In this document: positions 35,836 to 43,233 of the stretch, piece after piece
Position numbering within the stretch: position 1 is the first letter of the stretch
Layout of the letters: each line of letters opens with the position of its first letter
DNA from: an uncultured bacterium
Lineage (GTDB): Bacteria; Spirochaetota; UBA4802; JAGODF01
Assembly: GCA_937921485.1 (NCBI GenBank)
Contig: CAKZSV010000073.1
Span: 1 to 61,221, forward strand
DNA length: 61,221 bases
Reading direction: 5' to 3'
The notes under the pieces: generated by a model
What the model was told of the DNA's origin: nothing
The model's database searches: none
Seen by the model: the letters and a program-made list of their open reading frames with translations, nothing else
Made by a program: the position numbers and the translations under genes

Positions 35836-36633
35836 ATGGTACGGTACTTTGCTGGATGCGACATCGGTTCAACAACGGGCAAAGCGGTGATTATCGGAGA
35901 AAACGGCATTGCGGGTCAATCGATAGTTCCCCGAGAAATCGACCCCGAAGAAACGGCGCGTGTGGCGCTTTCGGAGGCAATGAAAACCATCGATGAGCTG
36001 AAGTCGTATAAGGATATCGCCTATTTAGTTGGAACCGGTTATGGGCGCAGCGAAATACCCTTTGCACATGAAAATATTTCCGAAATAAGCTGTCACGCGA
36101 TGGGTGCGTATTATTGCGATACTTCCATCAAAACGATTGTCGATATTGGCGGTCAGGACGTGAAAGGAATTGCACTCGGAGACGATGGTTCCGTGAAGGA
36201 ATTCGTGATGAACGATAAATGCGCCGCGGGAACGGGGCGCTTTTTCGAGGCGATGAGCAGAATTTTCCGCATGGAGCTTCAGGAGTTTTCGGAGCTTTCG
36301 CTGAAAGCAAAGCGCGCGATTCCGGTGACCGCACAATGCAGTGTCTTTGCAGAAAGCGAGGTGATAAGCCTTCTTGCTCGAAAGAATCCCCCCGAAGATA
36401 TTGCCGCCGGAGTGCAGGGCGCGGTGGCAAAGCGGTGCTTCGTACTTCTCAAAAGGGTCGGCATCACTCCGAAAGTGACCATCACCGGCGGTTGCGCAAA
36501 AAACCGGGGGCTTGTGAAGGAACTGGAAAAAGTACTCAGAGTGGAGATTGCGCCTCTTTCGGTGGATCCGCAAATAATCGGTGCGCTCGGCGCGGCGGTG
36601 TATGCAAGGAAGAGGTCGAGTGTGGCGGTGTGA
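35836..36633 (+). CDS. BadF/HgdC-type ATP-dependent dehydratase activator 3
   Basis: A third activator, 265 residues: GCDIGSTTGKAVI, GTGYGRSEIPF, TIVDIGGQDVKGIA, NDKCAAGTGRF, AQCSVFAESEV (the standard motif) and ITGGCAKNRGL. All nucleotide- and cluster-binding motifs are present. AGAGGAGG precedes ATG 35836. It is more like typical HgdC/BcrD sequences than activators 1 and 2, and probably serves the second dehydratase module. It closes the operon; 50 bp later begins the truncated copy of the left-edge gene in the opposite direction. Confidence 0.9.
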   Translation: MVRYFAGCDIGSTTGKAVIIGENGIAGQSIVPREIDPEETARVALSEAMKTIDELKSYKDIAYLVGTGYGRSEIPFAHENISEISCHAMGAYYCDTSIKTIVDIGGQDVKGIALGDDGSVKEFVMNDKCAAGTGRFFEAMSRIFRMELQEFSELSLKAKRAIPVTAQCSVFAESEVISLLARKNPPEDIAAGVQGAVAKRCFVLLKRVGITPKVTITGGCAKNRGLVKELEKVLRVEIAPLSVDPQIIGALGAAVYARKRSSVAV

Positions 36634-36680
36634 TAACCGGCAACGGGTGATGGGATTGGATTTATCTGCGCGAATAAGAA

Positions 36681-36846
36681 ACTGGTATGCGATCCTTCCA
36701 TGCTCCCTTTCGTACTTTGCGTGATGCCGCATCGCGTAACGCATCACCGCGATGACCAAATCAATCATTGTCCAGCCGGTGCGCTTCTCGGCCTCTTTGA
36801 GCAACATCAGCACTTCCTTTGTCATCATGTACGTGGTTTTAATCAT
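36681..36846 (-). pseudogene. Truncated copy of the left-edge small gene
   Basis: From ATG 36846 the frame reads MIKTTYMMTKEVLMLLK and on through EREHGRIAYQ, matching the gene at 1-286 for about 54 codons. DNA identity is high from about 36681 to beyond the start. After that the homology ends and the frame runs on antisense through the activator gene to a chance stop at 36025. The 3' part of the gene is missing, so this is a remnant. The promoter palindrome (36894-36911) is kept, so the fragment could still be transcribed. Confidence 0.8.
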
Positions 36847-36893
36847 GCTTTTACCTCCATGCGGGATATTCATTGAATGTGTCGGACATGTAA

Positions 36894-36911
36894 ACTATAT
36901 ATGTGTATAGT
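36894..36911. promoter_or_regulatory. Second copy of the promoter palindrome
   Basis: ACTATATATGTGTATAGT matches the site at 331-348 in arms, spacing and position (48 bp before the ATG here, 45 bp there). On the minus strand a TTGAAA -35 and TATAGT -10 with a 16-bp spacer overlap the palindrome. Confidence 0.6.
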
Positions 36912-37068
36912 ATTTTTTCAAGAAAAATTTTACTTTCTCTGGCACGCAGTTTATTTGCAAAAAGACGGCGTTTTTATTGGCATCCGTATGTTTCTTTATT
37001 ATATTTTTGTGGTATTTGTTTTAAATGAACAATTTGAAACATCATCAATGACTTTTACGAGGTAGGCC

Positions 37069-37245
37069 ATGCAAAGATTATCGCTTGTCGCAATCTTCAT
37101 TATCGTGCTTTCGACACTGTGCATAATGCTGAGTCTGCAGACGGCAAACGTGGTACTTACTGAGGAAATTGTTATTAGGTATGAGGCAACCCAGCCCGAG
37201 GTTATAGATATTACGAAGAAGCTAACTGAACTTAAAAATGCCTGA
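37069..37245 (+). CDS. Small exported or membrane-anchored hypothetical protein
   Basis: A 58-residue frame starting MQRLSLVAIFIIVLSTLCIM has a hydrophobic N-terminal segment, GAGG about 10 bases upstream and a hydrophilic rest ending TELKNA. It is not recognisable. Its last bases contain a second ATG (37238) opening a 34-residue frame (ending SDFWEYM) that runs to about 37342. The two together could be a frameshifted longer protein or a coupled pair. Coding status is uncertain. Confidence 0.35.
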   Translation: MQRLSLVAIFIIVLSTLCIMLSLQTANVVLTEEIVIRYEATQPEVIDITKKLTELKNA

Positions 37246-37504
37246 GTCTGATGATACGACGGCGAAGATTACCGAAATAATCGCAAAAAGGACGGAGATA
37301 GTATCATCGAAGGGCTGGTCCGATTTCTGGGAATACATGTGAGTTTCGGTCTGAATGTCGTAAATTCGGTCTCGTGATTGTCCGTGACGATCGTTATCCG
37401 GGATTGCATTATCCACTGCCGCCCGAACATGGGCGTGCCGTTCTCGACAGCGATGCGTCTTTCAGTGCGACTGTGAATATGTAAGCTTCCTCGATAAAAA
37501 ATCC
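37246..37504. other. Intergenic stretch without clear genes
   Basis: Apart from the 34-residue frame noted in the preceding entry, this AT/GC-mixed stretch has no credible coding sequence, no strong hairpin and no repeat that I can see. The promoter and palindrome of the trpR-trpB unit begin at its right edge. Confidence 0.5.
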
Positions 37505-37555
37505 TTGACAAAATCACACGAAAAAGCAGAGTGATTCTATTAATAGAAACACTCT
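37505..37555 (+). promoter_or_regulatory. Promoter and 28-bp palindrome upstream of trpR
   Basis: TTGACA at 37505-37510 precedes a long inverted repeat at 37528-37555: AGAGTG (37528-37533) and CACTCT (37550-37555) flank the core TTCTATTAATAGAA (37535-37548). Thirteen of 14 base pairs match, with one mismatched pair (37534/37549). The site ends 16 bp before the trpR start codon. It is a good candidate operator for the TrpR-type repressor encoded next. The -10 element is not clear at the usual spacing. Confidence 0.6.
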
Positions 37556-37570
37556 TCTCGAATTATTACA

Positions 37571-37846
37571 ATGGACTCAATCAGGGAAATTGCATCGGTT
37601 CTTGCGTCGACGGAGGATGAAAAGCTTGTGGAGCGTTTTTTAAAAAGCATCCTCACGAAAAGCGAATTGAAGGAAATTGAGCTTCGCTGGGAACTGGTGA
37701 AACTTCTGCACGGCGGCATGAGCCAGCGAAGAATTTCCGAAAAGCTGGGGGTTAGCCTCTGTAAAATCACCCGCGGCTCAAGGGAACTGAAGAAAAAACC
37801 CTCTGCATTCAAGGAAATGATCGAAATGCTGCGGTCAAAGAACTAA
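37571..37846 (+). CDS. trpR: Trp repressor family protein
   Basis: A 91-residue all-helical protein. The helix-turn-helix region GGMSQRRISEKLGVSLCKITRGSRELKKKP (residues about 48-77) closely resembles the TrpR DNA-binding core, where GxSQ...L.....TITRGS..LK is conserved. TrpR binds tryptophan and represses trp genes. The next gene is a TrpB homologue, and the palindrome 16 bp upstream is a probable autoregulatory site. Whether it senses tryptophan or another ligand cannot be told. Confidence 0.85.
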   Translation: MDSIREIASVLASTEDEKLVERFLKSILTKSELKEIELRWELVKLLHGGMSQRRISEKLGVSLCKITRGSRELKKKPSAFKEMIEMLRSKN

Positions 37847-37889
37847 AATGCAGATTGCCGTTTTATGATATTTCAAAGGAGAATAAAAA

Positions 37890-39293
37890 ATGATGACACG
37901 AGTCGTGCTTGCTGAAGATGAAATGCCGCGCCAGTGGTACAATCTGGCGGCAGATTTGCCCACTCCGCTTTTACCGCCGCTTGGCCCTGATGGGAAACCG
38001 GTATCGCCGGACATGCTTGCGCCGGTATTTCCCATGAACCTCATTGAACAGGAAGTGAGTACTGAAAGATGGATCGACATACCAGCAGGTGTTCTTGAAA
38101 TTCTGCATCGATGGCGCCCGTCTCCTTTGCACAGGGCGTATGCGCTTGAAAAATATCTGGGAACGCCCGCGAGAATTTACTATAAAAATGAAAGCGTATC
38201 ACCCGCAGGAAGCCACAAGCCGAACACCGCGGTTCCCCAGGCGTGGTACAACAAGCAATTCGGCATAAAAAAGCTCACCACCGAAACAGGCGCGGGACAG
38301 TGGGGAAGCGCGCTTTCGTTTGCCTGCGCCCTTCTTGGACTTGAATGCAAGGTCTTTATGGTGCGCATCAGCTTCGAACAAAAGCCGTATAGAAAACTTA
38401 TGATGCAGGCATGGGGAGGAACCTGCATCCCCAGCCCCAGCACCGAAACGCAGGCGGGACGCGATGTGCTGGCAAAACATCCGGATACTCCGGGAAGCCT
38501 GGGAATTGCCATCAGCGAAGCGGTGGAAGCCGCGGTGACCGACACAACCGGGCAAACGCGGTATTCGCTTGGAAGCGTGCTCAATCACGTGATGCTGCAT
38601 CAGACCATCATAGGCCTTGAGGCGAAAAAGCAGCTTGCAAAAATCGGCGAAAAGAACGTCGATGTGGTAATCGGATGCGCCGGTGGAGGAAGCAATTTTG
38701 CGGGACTATCATTCCCCTTTACTGCGGATAAGATTAATGGCGCGAATATTGAAATTATTCCCGTTGAGCCGGCATCCTGTCCCACGCTGACAAAAGCGCC
38801 CTTTATTTACGATCACGGCGATGTGGCGAAGATGACGCCGCTTCTCCCCATGCACTCGCTGGGACACAGTTTCGTGCCCGAAGCGATTCATGCGGGAGGG
38901 CTTCGATATCACGGCATGGCGCCGCTGGTATCGCAGGCGGTGGTGGAAGGGCTTCACACGCCGATGGCGATTCCGCAACTCGAGTGCTTCAAGGCGGCGG
39001 TGACGTTCGCACGAACCGAGGGTATCATCGTGGCGCCGGAAACGAGCCATGCGGTGGCGGCGACCATACGCAAAGCGATGGAAGCCAAAGAAGAAGGAAA
39101 GGAAAAGGTCATAATTTTTAATCTCAGCGGCCATGGACTGCTCGACTTAAACGGGTACGATATGTACTTCCAGGGGAAACTTGAAGACCACGAGCTTCAT
39201 CAGGATGAAGTGGATGAAGCGCTTGCGGAACTGAAAGGCCTTCCCAAACCGGAAGTCAGAAGAACAGGGAAATGGAAACTTGCGCGGCTATAA
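37890..39293 (+). CDS. trpB: TrpB2-type tryptophan synthase beta chain
   Basis: The long (467-residue) TrpB2 form of this PLP enzyme, which joins indole with serine. PLP-lysine is in [10 protein letters not shown] (Lys110), the phosphate-binding loop is [12 protein letters not shown] and the C-terminal serine motif is [10 protein letters not shown]. The N-terminal extension (about 60 residues) is characteristic of TrpB2. AAGGAG precedes ATG 37890. TrpB2 genes are often separate from trpA; here it follows trpR by 43 bp, and no trpA is near, so the enzyme may salvage indole or work with a distant TrpA. Confidence 0.93.
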   Translation: MMTRVVLAEDEMPRQWYNLAADLPTPLLPPLGPDGKPVSPDMLAPVFPMNLIEQEVSTERWIDIPAGVLEILHRWRPSPLHRAYALEKYLGTPARIYYKNESVSPAGSHKPNTAVPQAWYNKQFGIKKLTTETGAGQWGSALSFACALLGLECKVFMVRISFEQKPYRKLMMQAWGGTCIPSPSTETQAGRDVLAKHPDTPGSLGIAISEAVEAAVTDTTGQTRYSLGSVLNHVMLHQTIIGLEAKKQLAKIGEKNVDVVIGCAGGGSNFAGLSFPFTADKINGANIEIIPVEPASCPTLTKAPFIYDHGDVAKMTPLLPMHSLGHSFVPEAIHAGGLRYHGMAPLVSQAVVEGLHTPMAIPQLECFKAAVTFARTEGIIVAPETSHAVAATIRKAMEAKEEGKEKVIIFNLSGHGLLDLNGYDMYFQGKLEDHELHQDEVDEALAELKGLPKPEVRRTGKWKLARL

Positions 39294-39306
39294 GAACACA
39301 TGAATA

Positions 39307-39627
39307 ATGATGCCGGTGGCAGTTGTGAAGCTGCCGGCATTTGTGCTTTCTATGGATGAACAGCAAATCGACATCTACGACACCGAAGAAGGATATTGCC
39401 GGATGCTCGGGCATTATGTTCCTTTCAAGTACTGCCGCACCGTGAAGGATGGGCTGCCCTGCCATCGCGTACTCGATTGCTGGTTTGAGCGGCTGCCCGT
39501 GGAAGCATTTATTGCTGCGAATTATAGCGAAGATGAACAGAAGAAAATTTTCGAACAGCCGCAACCGAAGATCGCATCGCTTCTTGAGATTATTAAACGG
39601 GCGAAGAAGAATGCAAACATCCCATAG
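39307..39627 (+). CDS. Hypothetical protein with cysteine pairs
   Basis: An unrecognised 106-residue soluble protein. Cysteines at YCRMLG, YCRTV, LPCHRVL and DCWFER could bind metal or form disulfides. Its start ATG 39307 lies 13 bp after the trpB stop on the same strand, so it may be cotranscribed with trpB, although no clear ribosome site is visible. No domain is recognisable, and coding status rests on length and its sensible amino-acid composition. Confidence 0.5.
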   Translation: MMPVAVVKLPAFVLSMDEQQIDIYDTEEGYCRMLGHYVPFKYCRTVKDGLPCHRVLDCWFERLPVEAFIAANYSEDEQKKIFEQPQPKIASLLEIIKRAKKNANIP

Positions 39628-39715
39628 CTTAACATTGTAGCGGCGAGTACAATCTTACACAAGACGTTCGAAGTGTGCGATTACCGTATCCAGAATCGAA
39701 GACATTTTTTTCAGG

Positions 39716-40141
39716 TTATCGTATATTCCTGCGCTTATGCAAATATATTTTATAATCCCAGAAGCGCTTTTTTGCGTATAATTCAAAATCGTTCAGCATG
39801 TCGGCATCGCGATAAAAAATTACCCTGCCGAATTTTATCACATCAAATACAATATCCGGTGATGCCTTATCGAGCCACAGCAAATCGAATCGGTCTGAGT
39901 GAAACGCTTTTGAAAAATCTCCCATTAACAGGTAATAATCTTCCCAGCGAAAATCTTTCGTCGAATGGAATGCGATATCGATATCGGCGTGCGGCTTTGC
40001 ATTTTCCTGCAAACGCGAACCGAATAGGTAGCCAATTTCGATTTTTGGGTGTGAGGAAAACAAATCTTTTGCGATATCAATCATATCGCTTGTAGGCAAT
40101 GTAAGAGGTTTTGTATATTTCCATCGTTCTGAAATTGCCAT
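39716..40141 (-). CDS. MntA-like minimal nucleotidyltransferase, partner not adjacent
   Basis: A pol-beta-type minimal nucleotidyltransferase: IGYLFGSRLQENAKPHADIDIAF contains the GSx10DxD motif (about residues 41-57). ATG 40141 is chosen (GGAAG upstream); ATG 40153 is possible. Proteins of this class normally pair with a HEPN (HepT) toxin, whose gene I do not see on either side. Just after the stop a different frame (down to 39655) reads IYDNLKKMSSILDTVIAHF, a plausible continuation, so a late frameshift may have shortened the protein. It may be an orphan antitoxin or a decayed pair. Confidence 0.7.
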   Translation of the reverse strand: MAISERWKYTKPLTLPTSDMIDIAKDLFSSHPKIEIGYLFGSRLQENAKPHADIDIAFHSTKDFRWEDYYLLMGDFSKAFHSDRFDLLWLDKASPDIVFDVIKFGRVIFYRDADMLNDFELYAKKRFWDYKIYLHKRRNIR

Positions 40142-40212
40142 GCCGTCTTCCATGCAACCCACGCGATTGTGAGCGATACGCTGTGTTGTCGTCAACAATA
40201 TTTGCTTATGAA

Positions 40213-41598
40213 TTATCCTATAAATTTAAACAATTTCTGCAAAAGCTTTACGCGATTACCATAGGGTGGATAGCGCAATTTCATGTCCACGAGGTTGGAG
40301 CGCTTGAGAATGCTTCGCTGATGCGAAAAGGTATCAAAGCCCGCCTTGCCATGGTAGCGCCCCATGCCGCTATCGCCGATGCCGCCGAAAGGAAGCGTGG
40401 TGCTGCCCACATGCGACACGGTATCATTGATGCACCCGCCGCCAAAATGCGCACGTTCAAGAACGTGCTTTTCAATTTTGCGTGATTTCGTGAAAAGATA
40501 CAGTGCCAGCGGTCTCGGCATCGAATTGATGATGGAGAGCGGCTGCGCAATATCGTCATAGGCGAGCACAGGCATCAACGGCCCGAAAATCTCTTCCTTC
40601 ATGATTGCGTCTTCCAATGAAACATTGTCAATCACCGTAGGTGCAATGTAGCGCTCGACAGGATCTGTGCCTCCTCCGTGAATGATGTTGCCGCCTTTCA
40701 TGAGCGCGCAAACTCGTGCAAAATGCCTGTCATTTATGATGCGTGCGTAATCACGGCTTTTCGACGGATCCTCGCCATAAAAAGTTGTGATAGTTTTCTT
40801 GAATATTTCAATGAATTTATTTTTTACTTCTTGATGTACGAGAAGATAATCGGGTGCCAGGCAGGTCTGTCCTGCGTTAAAAAATTTTCCCCAGGCGATG
40901 CGTTTCGCAGCGTATTCGAGATGAGCATCGCGATGAACGATGGTGGGGCTTTTTCCGCCAAGTTCCAGGGTGACCGGCGTGAGATTTTGAGCGGCTGCAT
41001 TCATGATGATTTTACCCACGGCCGTGCCGCCGGTGAAGAAAATGTAGTCGAATTTTTCTTGCAGAAGAGTTTTGGTTTCCTCAACGCCGCCTTCAAAAAC
41101 CGCAATATATGAGGGATCGAAATTTTCTGAAATAATTCGTGCGATGACATGCGAAGTAGCGGGCGATAGTTCAGAGGGTTTCAGTACGGCACAGTTACCT
41201 GCGGCCATAGCGGCGATCAGCGGCGCAATGGTAAGCTGAAAAGGGTAATTCCATGGCCCAATGATGAGCGCGACGCCATACGGCTCCTGATAGACATAAC
41301 TTGAAGAAAGGAAATGCAGCACGGGGGTTGAAACTTTCCTTGTTCTCGCCCATGAGAAAATGTTTTTTACAGCCGTGCGGATTTCCGGATAGAGAATGCC
41401 GATTTCTGCGGCGTATGATTCGAACTCCGGCTTGCGAAGATCTTCATGCAGAGCGTCCATGATAGCGCGCTCGTTTTTGAGGATTGCTTTTTCGAGCAGA
41501 ATGAGTTGTTTTTTTCTGAATGAGATATCGCGTGTGGCGCCGCCTGCGAAAAATTCCCTTTGCTTCTGGATTATCCGGGTGATGTAGTGAAAAGTCAT
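40213..41598 (-). CDS. NAD(P)-dependent aldehyde dehydrogenase, class 3-like
   Basis: A cytosolic 461-residue enzyme that oxidises aldehydes to acids. Motifs are LELGGKSPTIV (Glu general base), NAGQTCLAPDYLLV (catalytic Cys) and the C-terminal YPPYGNRVKLLQKL end, which is typical of the short ALDH3 class. The start (41598) overlaps the end of the HEAT-repeat gene by 4 bp, so it is translated from the same transcript. Fatty or aromatic aldehyde oxidation is the usual role of the class; the natural substrate here is unknown. Confidence 0.93.
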   Translation of the reverse strand: MTFHYITRIIQKQREFFAGGATRDISFRKKQLILLEKAILKNERAIMDALHEDLRKPEFESYAAEIGILYPEIRTAVKNIFSWARTRKVSTPVLHFLSSSYVYQEPYGVALIIGPWNYPFQLTIAPLIAAMAAGNCAVLKPSELSPATSHVIARIISENFDPSYIAVFEGGVEETKTLLQEKFDYIFFTGGTAVGKIIMNAAAQNLTPVTLELGGKSPTIVHRDAHLEYAAKRIAWGKFFNAGQTCLAPDYLLVHQEVKNKFIEIFKKTITTFYGEDPSKSRDYARIINDRHFARVCALMKGGNIIHGGGTDPVERYIAPTVIDNVSLEDAIMKEEIFGPLMPVLAYDDIAQPLSIINSMPRPLALYLFTKSRKIEKHVLERAHFGGGCINDTVSHVGSTTLPFGGIGDSGMGRYHGKAGFDTFSHQRSILKRSNLVDMKLRYPPYGNRVKLLQKLFKFIG

Positions 41599-42416
41599 TG
41601 TACAGCCTCCTTTTTTCTGATGGCGGATTTTCGGTGTTTTGCCGATTTCTGGTGCGATAGCAGAACATTGTAGGCCGAGAGGCGTATGTCCTGATTCTGA
41701 TGGGTGAGATAGTAAATTACTTTCTCTCTGGTTACATCGTCGAGTTCATAGCCTTTAAGTGCTTTCAGCGTTTCTTCAATGAGAGCCTGCTGGTGATCTT
41801 TCGAATCAAGCAGGATTTTCGAAAGCTTCTGGTAAATGCGGGGATCCTTGATGCGGAGATATTTAAGTGCGGCGCGCTGTACGTTCGCAGAAGGGTCTTC
41901 GAGAGCTTGCAAAATATACGGTATGGAAATAAACCTGATGGAGTAATCATCGATTTTCAAAAGTCCTTTAATCGACTCTTCTCGAATGAGCCAATCTTCA
42001 TCGTTCATTCCCTTGGCGAAAATGACCGCAGATGTGGGGTCTTTGTAAAACCCTAAGGTTCTGATGGCATGCCAGCGTATATTCGGATGGGATGACTTTT
42101 CGGCAAGTTCAGATATTCTATCAAAGGCTTTCGCGGGTTTATGTCTGCGGAGTGCCCGGAGCGCTTCAATCACCACGGCGGAATGGCTGTCTTCGGTCGC
42201 GGCAATCAATGTATCAATGCTTTCCGGGTCGTTGAACTTCGATAATTTTTGTACCGCGGTTCTCCTAACGGTCCAATCGTCGGTTTTATACATCGCCAGA
42301 TATTCGGTGCTCTTTTTCGCCTCCGGCTGCGTAATGACGGTACGGGTGCAGGAAACAGAAATTGCGAGTGGGATGATGACCACTAACACAAAAGAAGCAT
42401 GTGCCTGGCGATGCAT
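41595..42416 (-). CDS. HEAT-repeat lipoprotein
   Basis: The signal sequence ends in lipobox ISVSC (about residues 19-23), so an exported lipoprotein. The rest is six to seven HEAT-type helical repeats (for example PNIRWHAIRTLGFYKDPTSAVIFAKGM). The ATG overlaps the stop of the FecR gene by one base, and its own end overlaps the aldehyde dehydrogenase start by 4 bp. It is probably an envelope protein-interaction scaffold in the same operon as the FecR protein. Confidence 0.8.
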   Translation of the reverse strand: MHRQAHASFVLVVIIPLAISVSCTRTVITQPEAKKSTEYLAMYKTDDWTVRRTAVQKLSKFNDPESIDTLIAATEDSHSAVVIEALRALRRHKPAKAFDRISELAEKSSHPNIRWHAIRTLGFYKDPTSAVIFAKGMNDEDWLIREESIKGLLKIDDYSIRFISIPYILQALEDPSANVQRAALKYLRIKDPRIYQKLSKILLDSKDHQQALIEETLKALKGYELDDVTREKVIYYLTHQNQDIRLSAYNVLLSHQKSAKHRKSAIRKKEAVQ

Positions 42417-43111
42417 CAGTGCGTGCGCTTGCGTAAAATTGAATCGAGCAGTCCTTCGCTGGCTTTTGTTTTATCTTTAATTCTATTCTGCTCGTCAATG
42501 TCATAGCGGTCGAACCAGGTGTTCGCAACCTCTTCGGGAACGGAACGAGGAGGAGTGGGCGGTGTGTCCTTTTTGATGTCGCTTTCCTCCCGGCTGCGCA
42601 ATTGAAATGATTTGATGATTTTCTGATTTGAACTGGCGACATCGAGTTTGCCGTCGAACACAATTATTTTCGTCTCGTAGATGGTAGCAATGACGCCGAA
42701 ATCCGTCCCTCTGATGCCGGCAATAGCGGTTGGAGTTTTCAAAAGGAGCGTGTGCCCCTTGCTGAATACCTTTTTGACCGAGACGCGAAGTTTTCCGGTG
42801 AGAAGGCGAAGCCTTGTGGGCTCTTCTGTTTTATTGTCTTTTAGAGACGATACGTTCAGCACGGAAATGTCGCGCATCTGAATACGTGTGCCGTTATTAA
42901 GAAGGATTTCCGCGAACGAGCGCTTTCCTGTCCTGATTTTATGATCGGTGTTGATGACAAATCCCGCCTGCGGAGTGATTTTTTCGCCGGTGGTAAGCGA
43001 AGTGATGTCCACATCGTTGACAAGCTGAATTATTTTCCCTACCGGTTCAACCGCATACGCGTTTGCGATGAAAAAAATGAGTGCGATGAATATCATGCTT
43101 TTGCGAATCAT
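42416..43111 (-). CDS. FecR-domain exported protein
   Basis: The start is ATG 43111, behind GGAGG; an upstream in-frame ATG (43165) would add 18 residues without a ribosome site. A signal peptide (MIFIALIFFIANAYA) leads into a FecR domain (about residues 25-165: TGKRSFAEILLNNGTRIQM; KTPTAIAGIRGTDFGVI). The C-terminal 60 residues are polar and unstructured. As in the first FecR gene, no sigma factor is near. It starts the run FecR-HEAT-aldehyde dehydrogenase. Confidence 0.8.
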   Translation of the reverse strand: MIRKSMIFIALIFFIANAYAVEPVGKIIQLVNDVDITSLTTGEKITPQAGFVINTDHKIRTGKRSFAEILLNNGTRIQMRDISVLNVSSLKDNKTEEPTRLRLLTGKLRVSVKKVFSKGHTLLLKTPTAIAGIRGTDFGVIATIYETKIIVFDGKLDVASSNQKIIKSFQLRSREESDIKKDTPPTPPRSVPEEVANTWFDRYDIDEQNRIKDKTKASEGLLDSILRKRTH

Positions 43112-43233
43112 CGGAATACCTCCAGGTGCCACAAAATAAATGTATTGCACTGAATCATTCAGCACTCCTTACACATGAAGATGTGGATATGATTCAATAT
43201 ATAATACTTTTTGATGAGGGTAAAGTACAAAAA

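Noticed and set aside
36025..36690. Extension of the truncated small gene into a 282-codon frame
   Set aside because: Homology to the left-edge gene stops at about 36681-36690; the rest is antisense of the third activator gene.
36877..37065. Plus-strand frame of 62 codons starting in the palindrome region
   Set aside because: It overlaps the promoter of the truncated gene, has odd composition and no ribosome site.
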